Assembly (NCBI GenBank): GCA_003171215.1
Contig: PMYN01000150.1
Coordinates: 1-35,914, forward strand
Source: Gemmatimonadota bacterium
GTDB taxonomy: Bacteria; Gemmatimonadota; Gemmatimonadetes; Gemmatimonadales; Gemmatimonadaceae
Direction: 5' to 3'
Length of the DNA: 35,914 nt
Positions 21,631-29,330 of this stretch are shown piece after piece (position 1 is the first letter of the stretch; every line of letters begins with the position of its first letter). The notes under the pieces are model-generated. The model was not told the DNA's origin and did not search any database. It saw only the letters and a list, made by a program, of their open reading frames with translations. The position numbers were made by a program, and so were the translations under genes.

Positions 21631-23282
21631 CGGAACTCGAATCTCAATCCGCCGGCGAGTCCCGGCCCACTTCCGCCCGGTCCGGTCGGCGCCGTGATGA
21701 TGGGCCGGAACCAGAACTCGTGCACCGCCGCCAACCGGGACGCGTGAACTCTCTCCTGCCATTCGGCCTCGATGGCCGCCGCGAGCCAGAGCGCCACGGT
21801 CGCGGTCGCGACGGTGCTCGCGTTGTTGCGCTGGCTGACCGCCGTCGTGAAGAAGCGCGGCGCGATGCCCGAGCGCTCCGCCTGATAGCGGGCGTACCAG
21901 CTGTTCGCCGACTGCAGGAAGCTGTACGAGGTGAACGCGAGCGTCGCCGTGAGGGCGCCGGTCGAGAGCCCGATGAGGTGCGACCACGTCTTGTACTGGC
22001 CGTAGCCCGGGATCAGGATGCCGCGCAGGAATGTCGCGCCGGGACGGTACGCGAAGCACCGCACGCCGCCTCGCGTGTGGTCCAGCAGCGCGCCCGCCGC
22101 GCGCATGCCCGTGTATGCCTGGTTCCCCACGGCCGCGCCGCCGGGATTCTCGCCGCCGCTGAGCGCGCACGGATCCAGCGCGGTCAGTTCGTTCGCGACG
22201 AGCGCCGCGGAGGGCAGATCGTCGTCCGCCTGGAACGTGCTCGCCATCGACATGAGCGCGATGCGCCGGTCGTTCACGGAAATCTTGTCGTCGGTCAGCC
22301 GTTCCAGGAATATCCCCGTGGCCTCCGCGTCGCGGCCTTCGCCCTGTCGGCGAAGCGCCGTCCTGAGCCCGGTGTCGGACGGCGCCGGCACCCGGACGAT
22401 CACTCGACGCGCCGAGGCGGGCGCCGCGCTCGTCGCCTTGTCGCGCGTGGCCAGCCGCTCCGCACGCCAGTGCAGGTACTCCCACCACACGGTGTGCAGG
22501 ATGTTGCTCGGCAGCGGGATGTGATCCGGCTCGCCGCCGGCCTTCGTCCAGATCATCAACTCGACCTGCGGCATGTCGCCCGTGGCCATAGGCGCGATCG
22601 CGTCGTACGGGATGTACAGGCGGAGCTGGCTGGTGTTCTGCTGCGGCACGCCGCCGCGGCTCATGACCATCACCGGTGCGGTCGCGAGCATCGTCGCCTT
22701 CACGATGCGCAGGCGCGAGATGAGCACCGCGCTCACCGGGTCGCGGGTGGGATCGTACGCGAACTCCGTCACGAAGCGCATGCCGCGCCGGATCATCGCA
22801 GGGCGGCCCAGGTTCTTGAAGCCGCACTCGGTGAAGTTGCGCAACACCGGCATGATCGAGATCACGAGCACCGGCCGGTCGTCCACGATCGAATCGAACG
22901 GGGCCCACGGACGCGCCACGGCGAAGCGCGCGCTGTCCGCCGCCGAGATGTTCAGCGGCCTGCGGCAGTTCGCGAGCGTGGTGTCGATGATGCGGCTCGA
23001 GTCCATCGCGTCCATCGCCCGCGGCGTGCCCATGAGAAAGTCCCAGTCGCCGGCCCGCATCGTCCACGCCGCGGGCGTCTTGTCATGGCGCGGAATCGGG
23101 ATGCGCCGCCATTTGCCGAAGCCCGAATCGGCGGGATCGGGTGGCGTGCGCAGGAACGGCACGCTCGACGGCACGGGTGGAAAAACGGAGGTGTCGGCCA
23201 CCTGCGCAGGCAGCGCGACAGAAGACGACGCGAGCACCAGCGTCCCCGCCAGCGCGTGGAGGAATTGCATGCGGCGGGTCAT
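21627..23282 (-). CDS. Secreted protein with DUF5683-like C-terminal region
   Basis: A 551-residue exported protein (signal MTRRMQFLHALAGTLVLASSSVALPAQ). The body begins VADTSVFPPVPSSVPF and KWRRIPIPRHDK, which is the segment duplicated exactly at 27266-27449. The middle has VDDRPVLVISIMPVLRNF and WWEYLHWRAERLA and no family I know. Around residues 420-480, LRGILIPGYGQYKTWSHLIGL and two short hydrophobic stretches resemble the DUF5683 pattern PG.GQ.y....; the last residues (GLAGGLRFEFR) end in an aromatic residue then Arg, as outer-membrane strands often do. The start ATG 23282 overlaps the STN gene's stop by 4 nt (ATGA) and its stop overlaps gene C by 4 nt. Probably an envelope component of the sigma/FecR system. 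Confidence 0.78.
   Translation of the reverse strand: MTRRMQFLHALAGTLVLASSSVALPAQVADTSVFPPVPSSVPFLRTPPDPADSGFGKWRRIPIPRHDKTPAAWTMRAGDWDFLMGTPRAMDAMDSSRIIDTTLANCRRPLNISAADSARFAVARPWAPFDSIVDDRPVLVISIMPVLRNFTECGFKNLGRPAMIRRGMRFVTEFAYDPTRDPVSAVLISRLRIVKATMLATAPVMVMSRGGVPQQNTSQLRLYIPYDAIAPMATGDMPQVELMIWTKAGGEPDHIPLPSNILHTVWWEYLHWRAERLATRDKATSAAPASARRVIVRVPAPSDTGLRTALRRQGEGRDAEATGIFLERLTDDKISVNDRRIALMSMASTFQADDDLPSAALVANELTALDPCALSGGENPGGAAVGNQAYTGMRAAGALLDHTRGGVRCFAYRPGATFLRGILIPGYGQYKTWSHLIGLSTGALTATLAFTSYSFLQSANSWYARYQAERSGIAPRFFTTAVSQRNNASTVATATVALWLAAAIEAEWQERVHASRLAAVHEFWFRPIITAPTGPGGSGPGLAGGLRFEFR
23024..23207. repeat. 184-bp perfect duplication, copy 1 (inside the DUF5683-like gene)
   Basis: I read this as identical base for base to 27266-27449, in the same orientation and reading frame. 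It covers 61 codons just after the signal peptide, from QVADTSVF to FLMGT. The flanking sequence diverges immediately on both sides. Confidence 0.92.
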
Positions 23283-25393
23283 GGGAGTCTCGCGCCCACA
23301 TGCGAGGGAAGCACCGCCTCGATCACGTCGATGGTCGTCGCCCGCGTGAGCTGCACTGCCGTGGAACTCTCGTCGCCGTCGGGTCCGCGGACACGCACTT
23401 CCAGCGTCGACGTCGCGTCGCCGGGCCTCGCACAGATCATGAAGCGTCCTTCGGCGTTCGAGCGCCGCAGCACGCCCTCGACTCGCTCGCCGGGGCCAAG
23501 GAGCGGATTGGAGACATCGTAGACCGCGAGCTGTGCATCGGCCACGGGCGCGCCATCGCGGCTGACGGTCCCGACGATCGCGTGCCGGTCGGTGCCGCAG
23601 CGCTGGCGGACGATCTCCCCCGGCGTCTTGAGCGAGACTCCCGCGCTCGTCACCACGCCGGTCGCCACGCGCACGACGACGATGGCCGGCGGCTCGAGCA
23701 ACAGGGCGTTGGTCCGGGTGTTCACGGCGACCTGATACTCGCCCTCAGTGAGACGGTCGAACGTCGCGGTGCCCGTTTCGTCGCTCATGCGCTGGCGGCG
23801 CGAGCCGATCAGCATCACTTCTGCTCCGTGGACGGGCACACGAACGCCGTCCTCGCGCTGGCCGTCGGTGACGTGAACGAAAATGGCCCCCGTGGGTGCC
23901 GTCCACAGCGCCGTGCTGTCCGCGCTCGCCGGTTCCCGATACGCGGAGAGGACGTTGCCGCGCTGCTCGTTCAGGCCGCCCGCGCTCCACCTGAACGACC
24001 GGCGATCCGTTCCTTCCACCTGCTCGCTGAAGAGGCGGAGCTGGTCCTCGACGCGCATCGCGCGGCCCGCGACGAGAGCGGGAATGGGCGCGCGTATCGT
24101 CCACGAAGCGATGAACCAGTCCTGCGCGCTGAGCTTCGCGAAGTTCACCGTGGACACTCCCGTCGAGTCGTCGAGCGCAAACGGCAGGCCGGTGTAGCGA
24201 AAGGTCAGCCGCCTCAGTTCGTGCGACACGGTGTCGACCCAGAACGTCCCGGCAATGTCTGTGTGGTTCTGCAGCGTGCTCGCGGGCGCGAACGACAGGC
24301 CGACCATCGGGCCATCATGGAGGAGGCCCGGTTGGAAACAGTGCGTGTTCTCGAACGTCCGCGAGAGGAGCACGTCGAGGTCGGGCGACGCGAACGTCAG
24401 CCGGTCGTCGGCGAACCTCACGTAGCCCCGACGCGAGAGGATGTCGGGCGAGAGGCTGGTCCACGGCTGCTGCGCGGTCAGCGTCCGCTCGAGCACGACG
24501 ATGTCGCGCATCGCCATCCGCGGGGTGTCGTAGATCCGCTTTACCTGGACGAGCGTGAATCGGCTTCGCTGCTCCGAGTACGTGATCGACGTTGCTATCA
24601 GCGCCGTGCGAACGTCCTCCCAGAGATTCCACGCGGTCTCGGCCGTGGCGCTCTGCCTGTGGCACGCGGACATGGCCGTGGACAACACCATGGGGAGCGT
24701 CACGGCCGGGAGCTCGTCGAGCGCGATCACGCCCGTCGTGTCGCGGCGAAGCCAGAACGGGGCGCTCTCGAACGGCCGCACGCCGATGCGCTGAACTCGC
24801 AGGCTCACGAGCCCGGCATCCATGGTGCGGAGCACGAAGCGGCCGTGCTCATCCGACCGCGCCTTCGCCTGAATCGTTCGCGACGTGTCGATTAGGGTGA
24901 CGATCGCTGCCGCGACCGGCGCACCCCGCGCGGCCGTGCGCAGCGTGCCGTGGAAGTACCGCGCCGCGGCCGGCACCCTTCGTACGAGGATCAGATTCTC
25001 GTTCTTCGCGACCGCGATGTCGACGCCCGCGCCGGCGAGGACTTCGAGCAGTGCCGCGGCGACCGTCATGGAGTCCGGTCGGGTGCGCACCACACCGGCG
25101 GCGGCCAGCAGGTCCTCCGCGTATATGAAGTGGACGTTCGCGGCGAGGCCGATCGCCTGCAGCGCGGCGGCGCGACTCATCTCGCCACCGTTGAGCGCGA
25201 TCCTGCGGCTCAGCAAGGGAAGCTCGGAAGGCTCAATGGCCACGGGATCACGCGAGGCTTCGGCCGACACGCGCACGAAGCGAGGGCCCTGTTCCGCCAT
25301 GCCCGTCGTCAGCGTTTGCGCCGCCGCGAGCATCGGACGCACGGCAAGGATCACCGCCGCAACGATGAGCCTCCACGCGCGCGTCGCGCTCAC
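23279..25393 (-). CDS. Exported STN / carboxypeptidase-regulatory-like protein without TonB barrel
   Basis: A 704-residue protein with a signal peptide (MSATRAWRLIVAAVILAVRPMLAAAQ). Residues about 62-140 form an STN domain (RRIALNGGEMSRAAALQAIGL, later LLEVLAGAGVDIAV and LILVRR), the periplasmic signalling module of FecA-type receptors and secretins. Residues 146-210 are a carboxypeptidase-regulatory-like Ig domain (FHGTLRTAARGAPVAAAIVTL, DEHGRFVLRT, VQRIGVRPF). The middle (to about 520) has strand-rich FWVDTVSHELRRLTFRYTG. Two further Ig-like pieces follow (AEVMLIGSRRQRMSDETG near 550 and IVGTVSRDGAPVADAQLAVY near 640). There is no plug or 22-strand barrel, so it is not a transporter. The start is GTG 25393 overlapping the FecR stop (GTGA). 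By analogy with FecA the STN would contact FecR; that is inference. Confidence 0.85.
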   Translation of the reverse strand: MSATRAWRLIVAAVILAVRPMLAAAQTLTTGMAEQGPRFVRVSAEASRDPVAIEPSELPLLSRRIALNGGEMSRAAALQAIGLAANVHFIYAEDLLAAAGVVRTRPDSMTVAAALLEVLAGAGVDIAVAKNENLILVRRVPAAARYFHGTLRTAARGAPVAAAIVTLIDTSRTIQAKARSDEHGRFVLRTMDAGLVSLRVQRIGVRPFESAPFWLRRDTTGVIALDELPAVTLPMVLSTAMSACHRQSATAETAWNLWEDVRTALIATSITYSEQRSRFTLVQVKRIYDTPRMAMRDIVVLERTLTAQQPWTSLSPDILSRRGYVRFADDRLTFASPDLDVLLSRTFENTHCFQPGLLHDGPMVGLSFAPASTLQNHTDIAGTFWVDTVSHELRRLTFRYTGLPFALDDSTGVSTVNFAKLSAQDWFIASWTIRAPIPALVAGRAMRVEDQLRLFSEQVEGTDRRSFRWSAGGLNEQRGNVLSAYREPASADSTALWTAPTGAIFVHVTDGQREDGVRVPVHGAEVMLIGSRRQRMSDETGTATFDRLTEGEYQVAVNTRTNALLLEPPAIVVVRVATGVVTSAGVSLKTPGEIVRQRCGTDRHAIVGTVSRDGAPVADAQLAVYDVSNPLLGPGERVEGVLRRSNAEGRFMICARPGDATSTLEVRVRGPDGDESSTAVQLTRATTIDVIEAVLPSHVGARLP

Positions 25394-26304
25394 CGGGTCC
25401 TCAACGTAATCACTCGTCCGTCGCGCGCTACGACCGCATCCGTCGCTACGGCAAGCGCATCGATCATCTCCGCCGGCGCCTGCGGCGAGAAATCGGCGGT
25501 CACGCGGCGGCCCTTGAGGCGCGCGTCCTCGACGCGCACATCGAGATCGTACCAGCGTCCGATCGTGCGCAGCACCTCTTCCAGCGGACGGTCTGTGAAC
25601 GAGAGTCGGCCGTTCGCCCAGGCCAGATATCCCGCCACGCTCGCGGGACGCTCGCTCGAGACTCTGCCTAATCTATCGACGCGTCCGACGCCCCCTCGCT
25701 CGAGGACGATCGCCGGACCGGCGCGCGCGGCGACAGACGGGGAGTGGGAACGCGCCGCCGTCATCGACACCGATCCTTCGGCGACGGCGACCGTCACGTT
25801 CGTGTCGCTCGCGTAGGCGCTCAGATCGAACCGGGTTCCGATGTCCTCGATCAGCACGCCGCGCGCGCGTACGCGCAACGGATGCGCAGCATCGTGATGC
25901 ACCGTGAAGATCGCCTCGCCGTCGAGCGAGATCTCACGATCGCCCTCGGCGAAACGCGGGGCGACCGTCAAGCGGCTCTCCGGCGCAAGCGTCACCTCGC
26001 TGCCGTCGGGGAGCCGGATAGTCGAGTACTGTGCGCGGGAGGTGCTGTACTGACCCGGCCCTGCCCCGAGTGAGGAGGCGCCGGGCACATCGCCGCGCCG
26101 GATCAGCGCGACGGCCGCCCCCGTCACGACGAGCGCCGCGCCTGCGGCGTATGCCACGTTCCGCCATCGCGAACGTACCGCGCGCTCCATCTCGTGGCCG
26201 AACGAGCCAGTCTCGGGAGCCGTGCGGGATCTCACGCGCTCCCACGCCGCGTCCACGTCCCACGACTCGTGTGGAAATTCCGGGAGGTCGTCGATCGGGG
26301 TCAT
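25390..26304 (-). CDS. FecR-family anti-sigma factor with DUF4974
   Basis: A 304-residue inner-membrane regulator. There is a short cytoplasmic N-region (SWDVDAAWERVRSR, the likely sigma-binding helix) and one transmembrane helix at about residues 50-68 (VAYAAGAALVVTGAAVALI). The periplasmic FecR domain spans about 86-180, with STIRLPDGSEVTLAPESRL, REISLDGEAIFTVHHDAAHPLRV, IEDIGTRFDLSAY and VTVAVAEGSVSM. The C-terminal DUF4974 domain runs from about 235 (LSFTDRPLEEVLRTIGRWYDLDV), a fold related to STN. It would hold the ECF sigma factor until signalled from the periplasm. It starts 36 nt after the sigma gene and overlaps the STN gene by 4 nt. A hairpin straddling the sigma stop precedes it. 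Confidence 0.93.
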   Translation of the reverse strand: MTPIDDLPEFPHESWDVDAAWERVRSRTAPETGSFGHEMERAVRSRWRNVAYAAGAALVVTGAAVALIRRGDVPGASSLGAGPGQYSTSRAQYSTIRLPDGSEVTLAPESRLTVAPRFAEGDREISLDGEAIFTVHHDAAHPLRVRARGVLIEDIGTRFDLSAYASDTNVTVAVAEGSVSMTAARSHSPSVAARAGPAIVLERGGVGRVDRLGRVSSERPASVAGYLAWANGRLSFTDRPLEEVLRTIGRWYDLDVRVEDARLKGRRVTADFSPQAPAEMIDALAVATDAVVARDGRVITLRTR

Positions 26305-26323
26305 ACTGCAACTACACTGTAGC

Positions 26324-26360
26324 GCCGAAAACCCCCTAGTTCAGCTCATAAGCCAGGGGG
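26324..26360 (-). promoter_or_regulatory. Possible attenuator hairpin at the sigma/anti-sigma junction
   Basis: Read on the minus strand, CCCCCT (26360-26355) pairs with AGGGGG (26337-26332) across a 17-nt loop containing the sigma stop codon, and TTTT follows directly. The stem is only 6 bp, so it would be a weak terminator at best. It could lower anti-sigma and downstream expression relative to sigma. Confidence 0.35.
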
Positions 26361-26934
26361 CGAGCGCGGCACGCAGGATCCCTATTGCTCTCGTCATGTG
26401 GATCTCGACGGTCTTGGGCGAGATGCCCATCACGTGTGCGGTGTCCGCGTAGCTCAGGTGCTGCAGCCGCACGAGCGTGAAAGCCTCCCGGCAGCGCGGT
26501 GTCATCAGGGCGACGGTGCGCGCGGCTACAGCGGAGAGTTCGGCCTCCGAGACCAGAGCATCGGCCGGTTCCGCCCGGCGCTCCGATCTCGCATCGAGCG
26601 CGTATCTCTTATGCGCGGAGAGCTCCAGGCGGCGATCCCGGATCACGTTCAGCGACCGGTTTCGCACGGCCGTGAACAGCCAGAGTCGCACGCCACACGG
26701 CATATCGAGCGTGAATCGCCGGTCCCAGATCCAGCAGAAGAGATCCTGCACGATCTCCTCGGCCGTCTCATGGCTGCGCACGTACGAATGCGCGAAGTCG
26801 CACAGCGGCGCGTAGTGGGCGCGGAATATGTGCTCGAACGCCTTCGGGTCACCCACTCGCAGCTGCTCAAGCGACTCAAGCTCGGCGCGGTCGCGTTCCG
26901 AGGTCGAAGCGGAGAGGACCCTCGCGCGCACCAT
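26341..26934 (-). CDS. ECF RNA polymerase sigma factor (FecI/Bacteroides-expansion-like)
   Basis: A 197-residue sigma-70 family protein. Region 2 is AFEHIFRAHYAPLCDFAHSYV with ETAEEIVQDLFCWIWDRR (about residues 32-73) and RLWLFTAVRNRSLNVIRDRR, the core-binding and -10 recognition helices. Region 4 is LMTPRCREAFTLVRLQHLSYADTAHVMG-type, ending with ISPKTVEIHMTRAIGILR (about 143-187), the -35 recognition helix-turn-helix. There is no extra C-terminal domain. It is the first gene of the seven-gene operon and is paired with the FecR gene, so it is very likely controlled by envelope signals and probably activates its own operon. I see no clear Shine-Dalgarno at ATG 26934; the upstream 302 nt hold a GTGACGTCAC palindrome. 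Confidence 0.93.
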   Translation of the reverse strand: MVRARVLSASTSERDRAELESLEQLRVGDPKAFEHIFRAHYAPLCDFAHSYVRSHETAEEIVQDLFCWIWDRRFTLDMPCGVRLWLFTAVRNRSLNVIRDRRLELSAHKRYALDARSERRAEPADALVSEAELSAVAARTVALMTPRCREAFTLVRLQHLSYADTAHVMGISPKTVEIHMTRAIGILRAALAPWLMS

Positions 26935-27236
26935 GCGATCAAACTGGCGCCACTCCGGTGCCGCGTCAATGACTGGTCAGCGCGGGAGAAGTGGATCGAT
27001 GTCCCGTTCTCCGAACTCGGCGCCGCCGCGAGACGAAGCGAACGAGGCGGCGCCGTTCCCTGAGCGTGGAGCCGACTCGATGCGCACACCGTGACGTCAC
27101 CACTCCGATTCCGGGGAAGACGCCCTCTTGGGAAAAGTGGCGAAGTAGTGCTACAACTCATCTCATGAACCTCCCCGCCAATTCGCGGCGAGGGCGCGCG
27201 ACCAGGTGAGCTAGATGTAGATGATCAGGACGTTGT
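26935..27236 (-). promoter_or_regulatory. Leader/promoter region of the sigma-FecR operon
   Basis: 302 nt without a gene, between the truncated copy (stop at 27237) and the sigma start. The only striking element is a perfect 10-bp palindrome GTGACGTCAC at 27091-27100, a possible operator. I could not identify a convincing -35/-10 or ECF-type promoter by eye. Several open frames here are GC-driven and lack coding character. Confidence 0.4.
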
Positions 27237-27503
27237 TCACAGGATCGCGACGAGCTTCTGCCGGCGCGTGCCCATGAGAAAGTCCCAGTCGCCGGCCCGC
27301 ATCGTCCACGCCGCGGGCGTCTTGTCATGGCGCGGAATCGGGATGCGCCGCCATTTGCCGAAGCCCGAATCGGCGGGATCGGGTGGCGTGCGCAGGAACG
27401 GCACGCTCGACGGCACGGGTGGAAAAACGGAGGTGTCGGCCACCTGCGCCTTGAGCGCACCAGCTGCGACGGCGAGCACGACGGGGATCATGCACCGACG
27501 CAT
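27237..27503 (-). pseudogene. Truncated paralogue of the DUF5683-like gene (88 codons)
   Basis: A short gene with its own signal peptide (MRRCMIPVVLAVAAGALKAQ), which differs from that of the full-length gene at 23282. Codons 20-80 or so are identical at nucleotide level to the full gene (the 184-bp duplication). It then ends in eight unrelated residues (RRQKLVAIL) and a TGA. AGGAG sits 6 nt before ATG 27503, so it may be translated as a small secreted protein. Two readings are possible: a 3'-truncated pseudogene, or a deliberate short form sharing the N-terminal module. The perfect identity beside unrelated signal sequences points to recent recombination or gene conversion. Confidence 0.75.
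27266..27449. repeat. 184-bp perfect duplication, copy 2 (inside the truncated gene)
   Basis: Same orientation as 23024-23207. The two copies bracket the DUF5683-like gene's start, the STN gene, FecR and sigma, about 4.2 kb, so recombination between them could delete or multiply the regulatory genes. Confidence 0.92.
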
Positions 27504-27578
27504 GAAGGCTCCTGGCTGGTGGGGACGCCAGCGCGAAATCGAGTTACCGGACTCGTGCCGTCTGCTTTCTACAGCGTT

Positions 27579-28145
27579 CTACTTGTTGTTGATCAGCTTG
27601 AGCACCATGTCTCCGATCTTCTTCTCGAGCTCGCCTTTCGTGGAGCACGGCGTGAGGTCACGGTTCGAGCCATCCGTCGGGTTTCCCAGCGCCTGAATCC
27701 GAGTGAAGATCTGCGCACCGCCGCCCTGACCGGGCTGCACGTAACTCAGGAGATTCATGTGGATGTCCCACGTCTCGGCGTTCGGGGTTCCCATCTTGTC
27801 TCCGCAATCCAGCACGTTCTGCATCGGCATTCCCGCAATGCGGCGCCGAATCTTGATCTCGTCGTTCCCGACCGCGCGCTTGACGTCCACCGGCGCGACG
27901 GGAATCTCGAGCATTGTGTAGACGCGCGACAGGACCTGATACGCGGAGTCCGGCGACACGGAAACGGACGTGGCGATCGCCGTATACATGTTGGTCGTCC
28001 CGATGTTCATCGTGCTCATGCTCGAACTGCCCACCACGAGGCTCGTGGTGGATGGCGTCACGGTCGTCTCCGGACCTCCGGATGTCGAGCTGGCACAGGC
28101 TGTTCCGAGCACGAGAAGCAGCACGGACGGCCGAAGGTGACGCAT
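27579..28145 (-). CDS. Predicted lipoprotein of unknown function
   Basis: A 188-residue lipoprotein (MRHLRPSVLLLVLGTACASS, lipobox LGTAC). After a Ser/Thr-rich linker (SSTSGGPETTVTPSTTSLVV) comes a compact domain: NMYTAIATSVSVSPDSAYQVLSRVYTMLEIPV, then KIRRRIAGMPMQNVLDCGDKMG and AETWDIHMNLLSYV, ending KGELEKKIGDMVLKLI. Two cysteines in LDCGDK and LTPCSTKG may pair. I do not recognise the family. ATG 28145 is preceded by GGAG at 8 nt, better than the GTG at 28154. It lies upstream of the truncated DUF5683-like gene on the same strand (75 nt gap) and may be co-transcribed with it. Confidence 0.78.
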   Translation of the reverse strand: MRHLRPSVLLLVLGTACASSTSGGPETTVTPSTTSLVVGSSSMSTMNIGTTNMYTAIATSVSVSPDSAYQVLSRVYTMLEIPVAPVDVKRAVGNDEIKIRRRIAGMPMQNVLDCGDKMGTPNAETWDIHMNLLSYVQPGQGGGAQIFTRIQALGNPTDGSNRDLTPCSTKGELEKKIGDMVLKLINNK

Positions 28146-28344
28146 GGCTAACACTCCGATGGAGGGGATTATTTCTGGTACGCCGCGCGCCTACGCAGGT
28201 TCCAAATAGTCACTCAAAGAAGGGTGAGAAGCAATGCAACCTATGGTAGCTTCCTGTGTATTCCAATTCGCCTCGGCACGCCGCGAAGCATCGGCCGACC
28301 AGCAGCCCGCCCCCGCCCACAGCCGGACTCCCAGAGGTTCGATC

Positions 28345-28755
28345 ATGCGTGTTGCTCTTGCTCTTGCTGTTGTGGTTGTCTCGTCGATGCTCGCCGGCTG
28401 CTCGAAGTCCGCCACCACGACTGCCCCGGTCATCACGGCCGCCTTCACCGTCGCAGGCCCTTGGAGCGGATGCATCCGGGAGCCTGGAGCTTCGTGCTCG
28501 CCAGCCTCGATGACGCTGGCGGACTCATCCCTGACGGACTCTTCCGCAACCGTGACGGGCACCGGAAACTGGGGTGCGACCGTCACGATTCGCGGGAAGA
28601 TCGTCAACTCCAACGTCAGTCTCGACGCCACCACCGTCGGCGTGCTGCAAGGGTGGAGCTTTTCAGGAGTCCTTTCCGGCAATTCCCTTGCCGGAAACCT
28701 GACCATACCGGGAAACGCCTCGAGTTTTCCGGCGACGTTCACGCGATTACCGTAA
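28345..28755 (+). CDS. Small predicted lipoprotein
   Basis: A 136-residue lipoprotein (MRVALALAVVVVSSMLAGCSKS, lipobox LAGC). The mature part is a small all-beta protein: FTVAGPWSGCIREPG, SATVTGTGNWGATVTIRGKIV, VSLDATTVGVLQGWSFSGVLSG and NSLAGNLTIPGNASSFPATF. The alternating GTxxG and G.l.GN.l.G patterns resemble small lipocalin-like beta sheets that appear as repeats of a hydrophobic strand and a glycine turn; no family is assigned. ATG 28345 follows AGAGG at about 9 nt and is where the signal starts. It is convergent with the small lipoprotein at 28774, with only 18 nt between stops. Confidence 0.75.
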   Translation: MRVALALAVVVVSSMLAGCSKSATTTAPVITAAFTVAGPWSGCIREPGASCSPASMTLADSSLTDSSATVTGTGNWGATVTIRGKIVNSNVSLDATTVGVLQGWSFSGVLSGNSLAGNLTIPGNASSFPATFTRLP

Positions 28756-28773
28756 GGTGCTGACTTCGCGCGC

Positions 28774-29163
28774 CTACCGTTCCGCGGGCGGCATGGTCCG
28801 GGAGTGCGCGGTTTTTCCTCTCGTATAGCGAAGCTCGAGCGCCTTACTCTCCGTCTGGTGCCGCTGGTCCCGCTGATTCGACGATTCGCCCGAACGCGGG
28901 CTGGCGACTTCCCGAGCGTGACGTTCATCCATATCCTTGCGTTCGCGCTGATACGCGAGGTCCAGCGGCCCGGAGTCCCATCGCAGGTTGATGTCGACGG
29001 CCGGGGCCGGCTCAGGAGCCGGGGCGGCGACGACGGGCGCCGCGGCCGGGGGCGCGGCAGGGGGCGCGGCATCGGGCTGGGCGTTCGACGACGCACCAGG
29101 TGAACTGCACGCGGCGAGTGTCGCGAGAATTGTCAGGAACTGCATGGAGCGGTAGGCGCGCAT
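28774..29163 (-). CDS. Small lipoprotein, paralogue of the protein at 18861
   Basis: A 129-residue lipoprotein (MRAYRSMQFLTILATLAACSS, lipobox LAAC). Compared with the copy at 18861 it has an extra Ala/Pro-rich linker after the lipid-attachment site (DAAPPAAPPAAAPVVAAPAPE), then the shared core: LRWDSGPLDLAYQRERKDM, HAREVASPRSGESSNQRD, ALELRYTRGKTAHS and PPAER. Conservation across both copies is strongest in ASPRS.ESSNQRD and RGK.AHS. A GGGAGGG site lies just before ATG 29163. The preceding 120 nt align with the region before the other copy. The core is highly polar; role unknown. Confidence 0.8.
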   Translation of the reverse strand: MRAYRSMQFLTILATLAACSSPGASSNAQPDAAPPAAPPAAAPVVAAPAPEPAPAVDINLRWDSGPLDLAYQRERKDMDERHAREVASPRSGESSNQRDQRHQTESKALELRYTRGKTAHSRTMPPAER

Positions 29164-29330
29164 GAGCCCTCCCGGGCCGATAATGTGGCGGCACGCGCGG
29201 CGCGGTGAGTCCGTGCCGGGCGTGAGCCATCACTGCCATCGAGGCTAGCACGCGCAACCACGGTCGGGCAATCGCTCGATGTGCGTACTCCCGTCGGCAT
29301 TCCCCGATTTCACCTAGATTGATCCGCACG
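29164..29330. promoter_or_regulatory. Divergent intergenic region with the duplicated upstream segment
   Basis: It contains the second copy of the sequence preceding the small lipoprotein (29164-29285) and must also hold the promoter of the YihY/BrkB gene at 29331. I cannot point to definite promoter boxes. Confidence 0.4.

Noticed and set aside
20842-23067. A 741-codon open frame on the minus strand ending with lipoprotein C
   Set aside because: Only the last 262 codons code for lipoprotein C. The rest is an out-of-frame reading of the DUF5683-like gene, Arg/His/Gly-rich with no folded-protein character.
23279-25393. TonB-dependent receptor
   Set aside because: STN and a carboxypeptidase-regulatory domain are present, but there is no plug motif or barrel, and the length and extra Ig-like domains do not fit.
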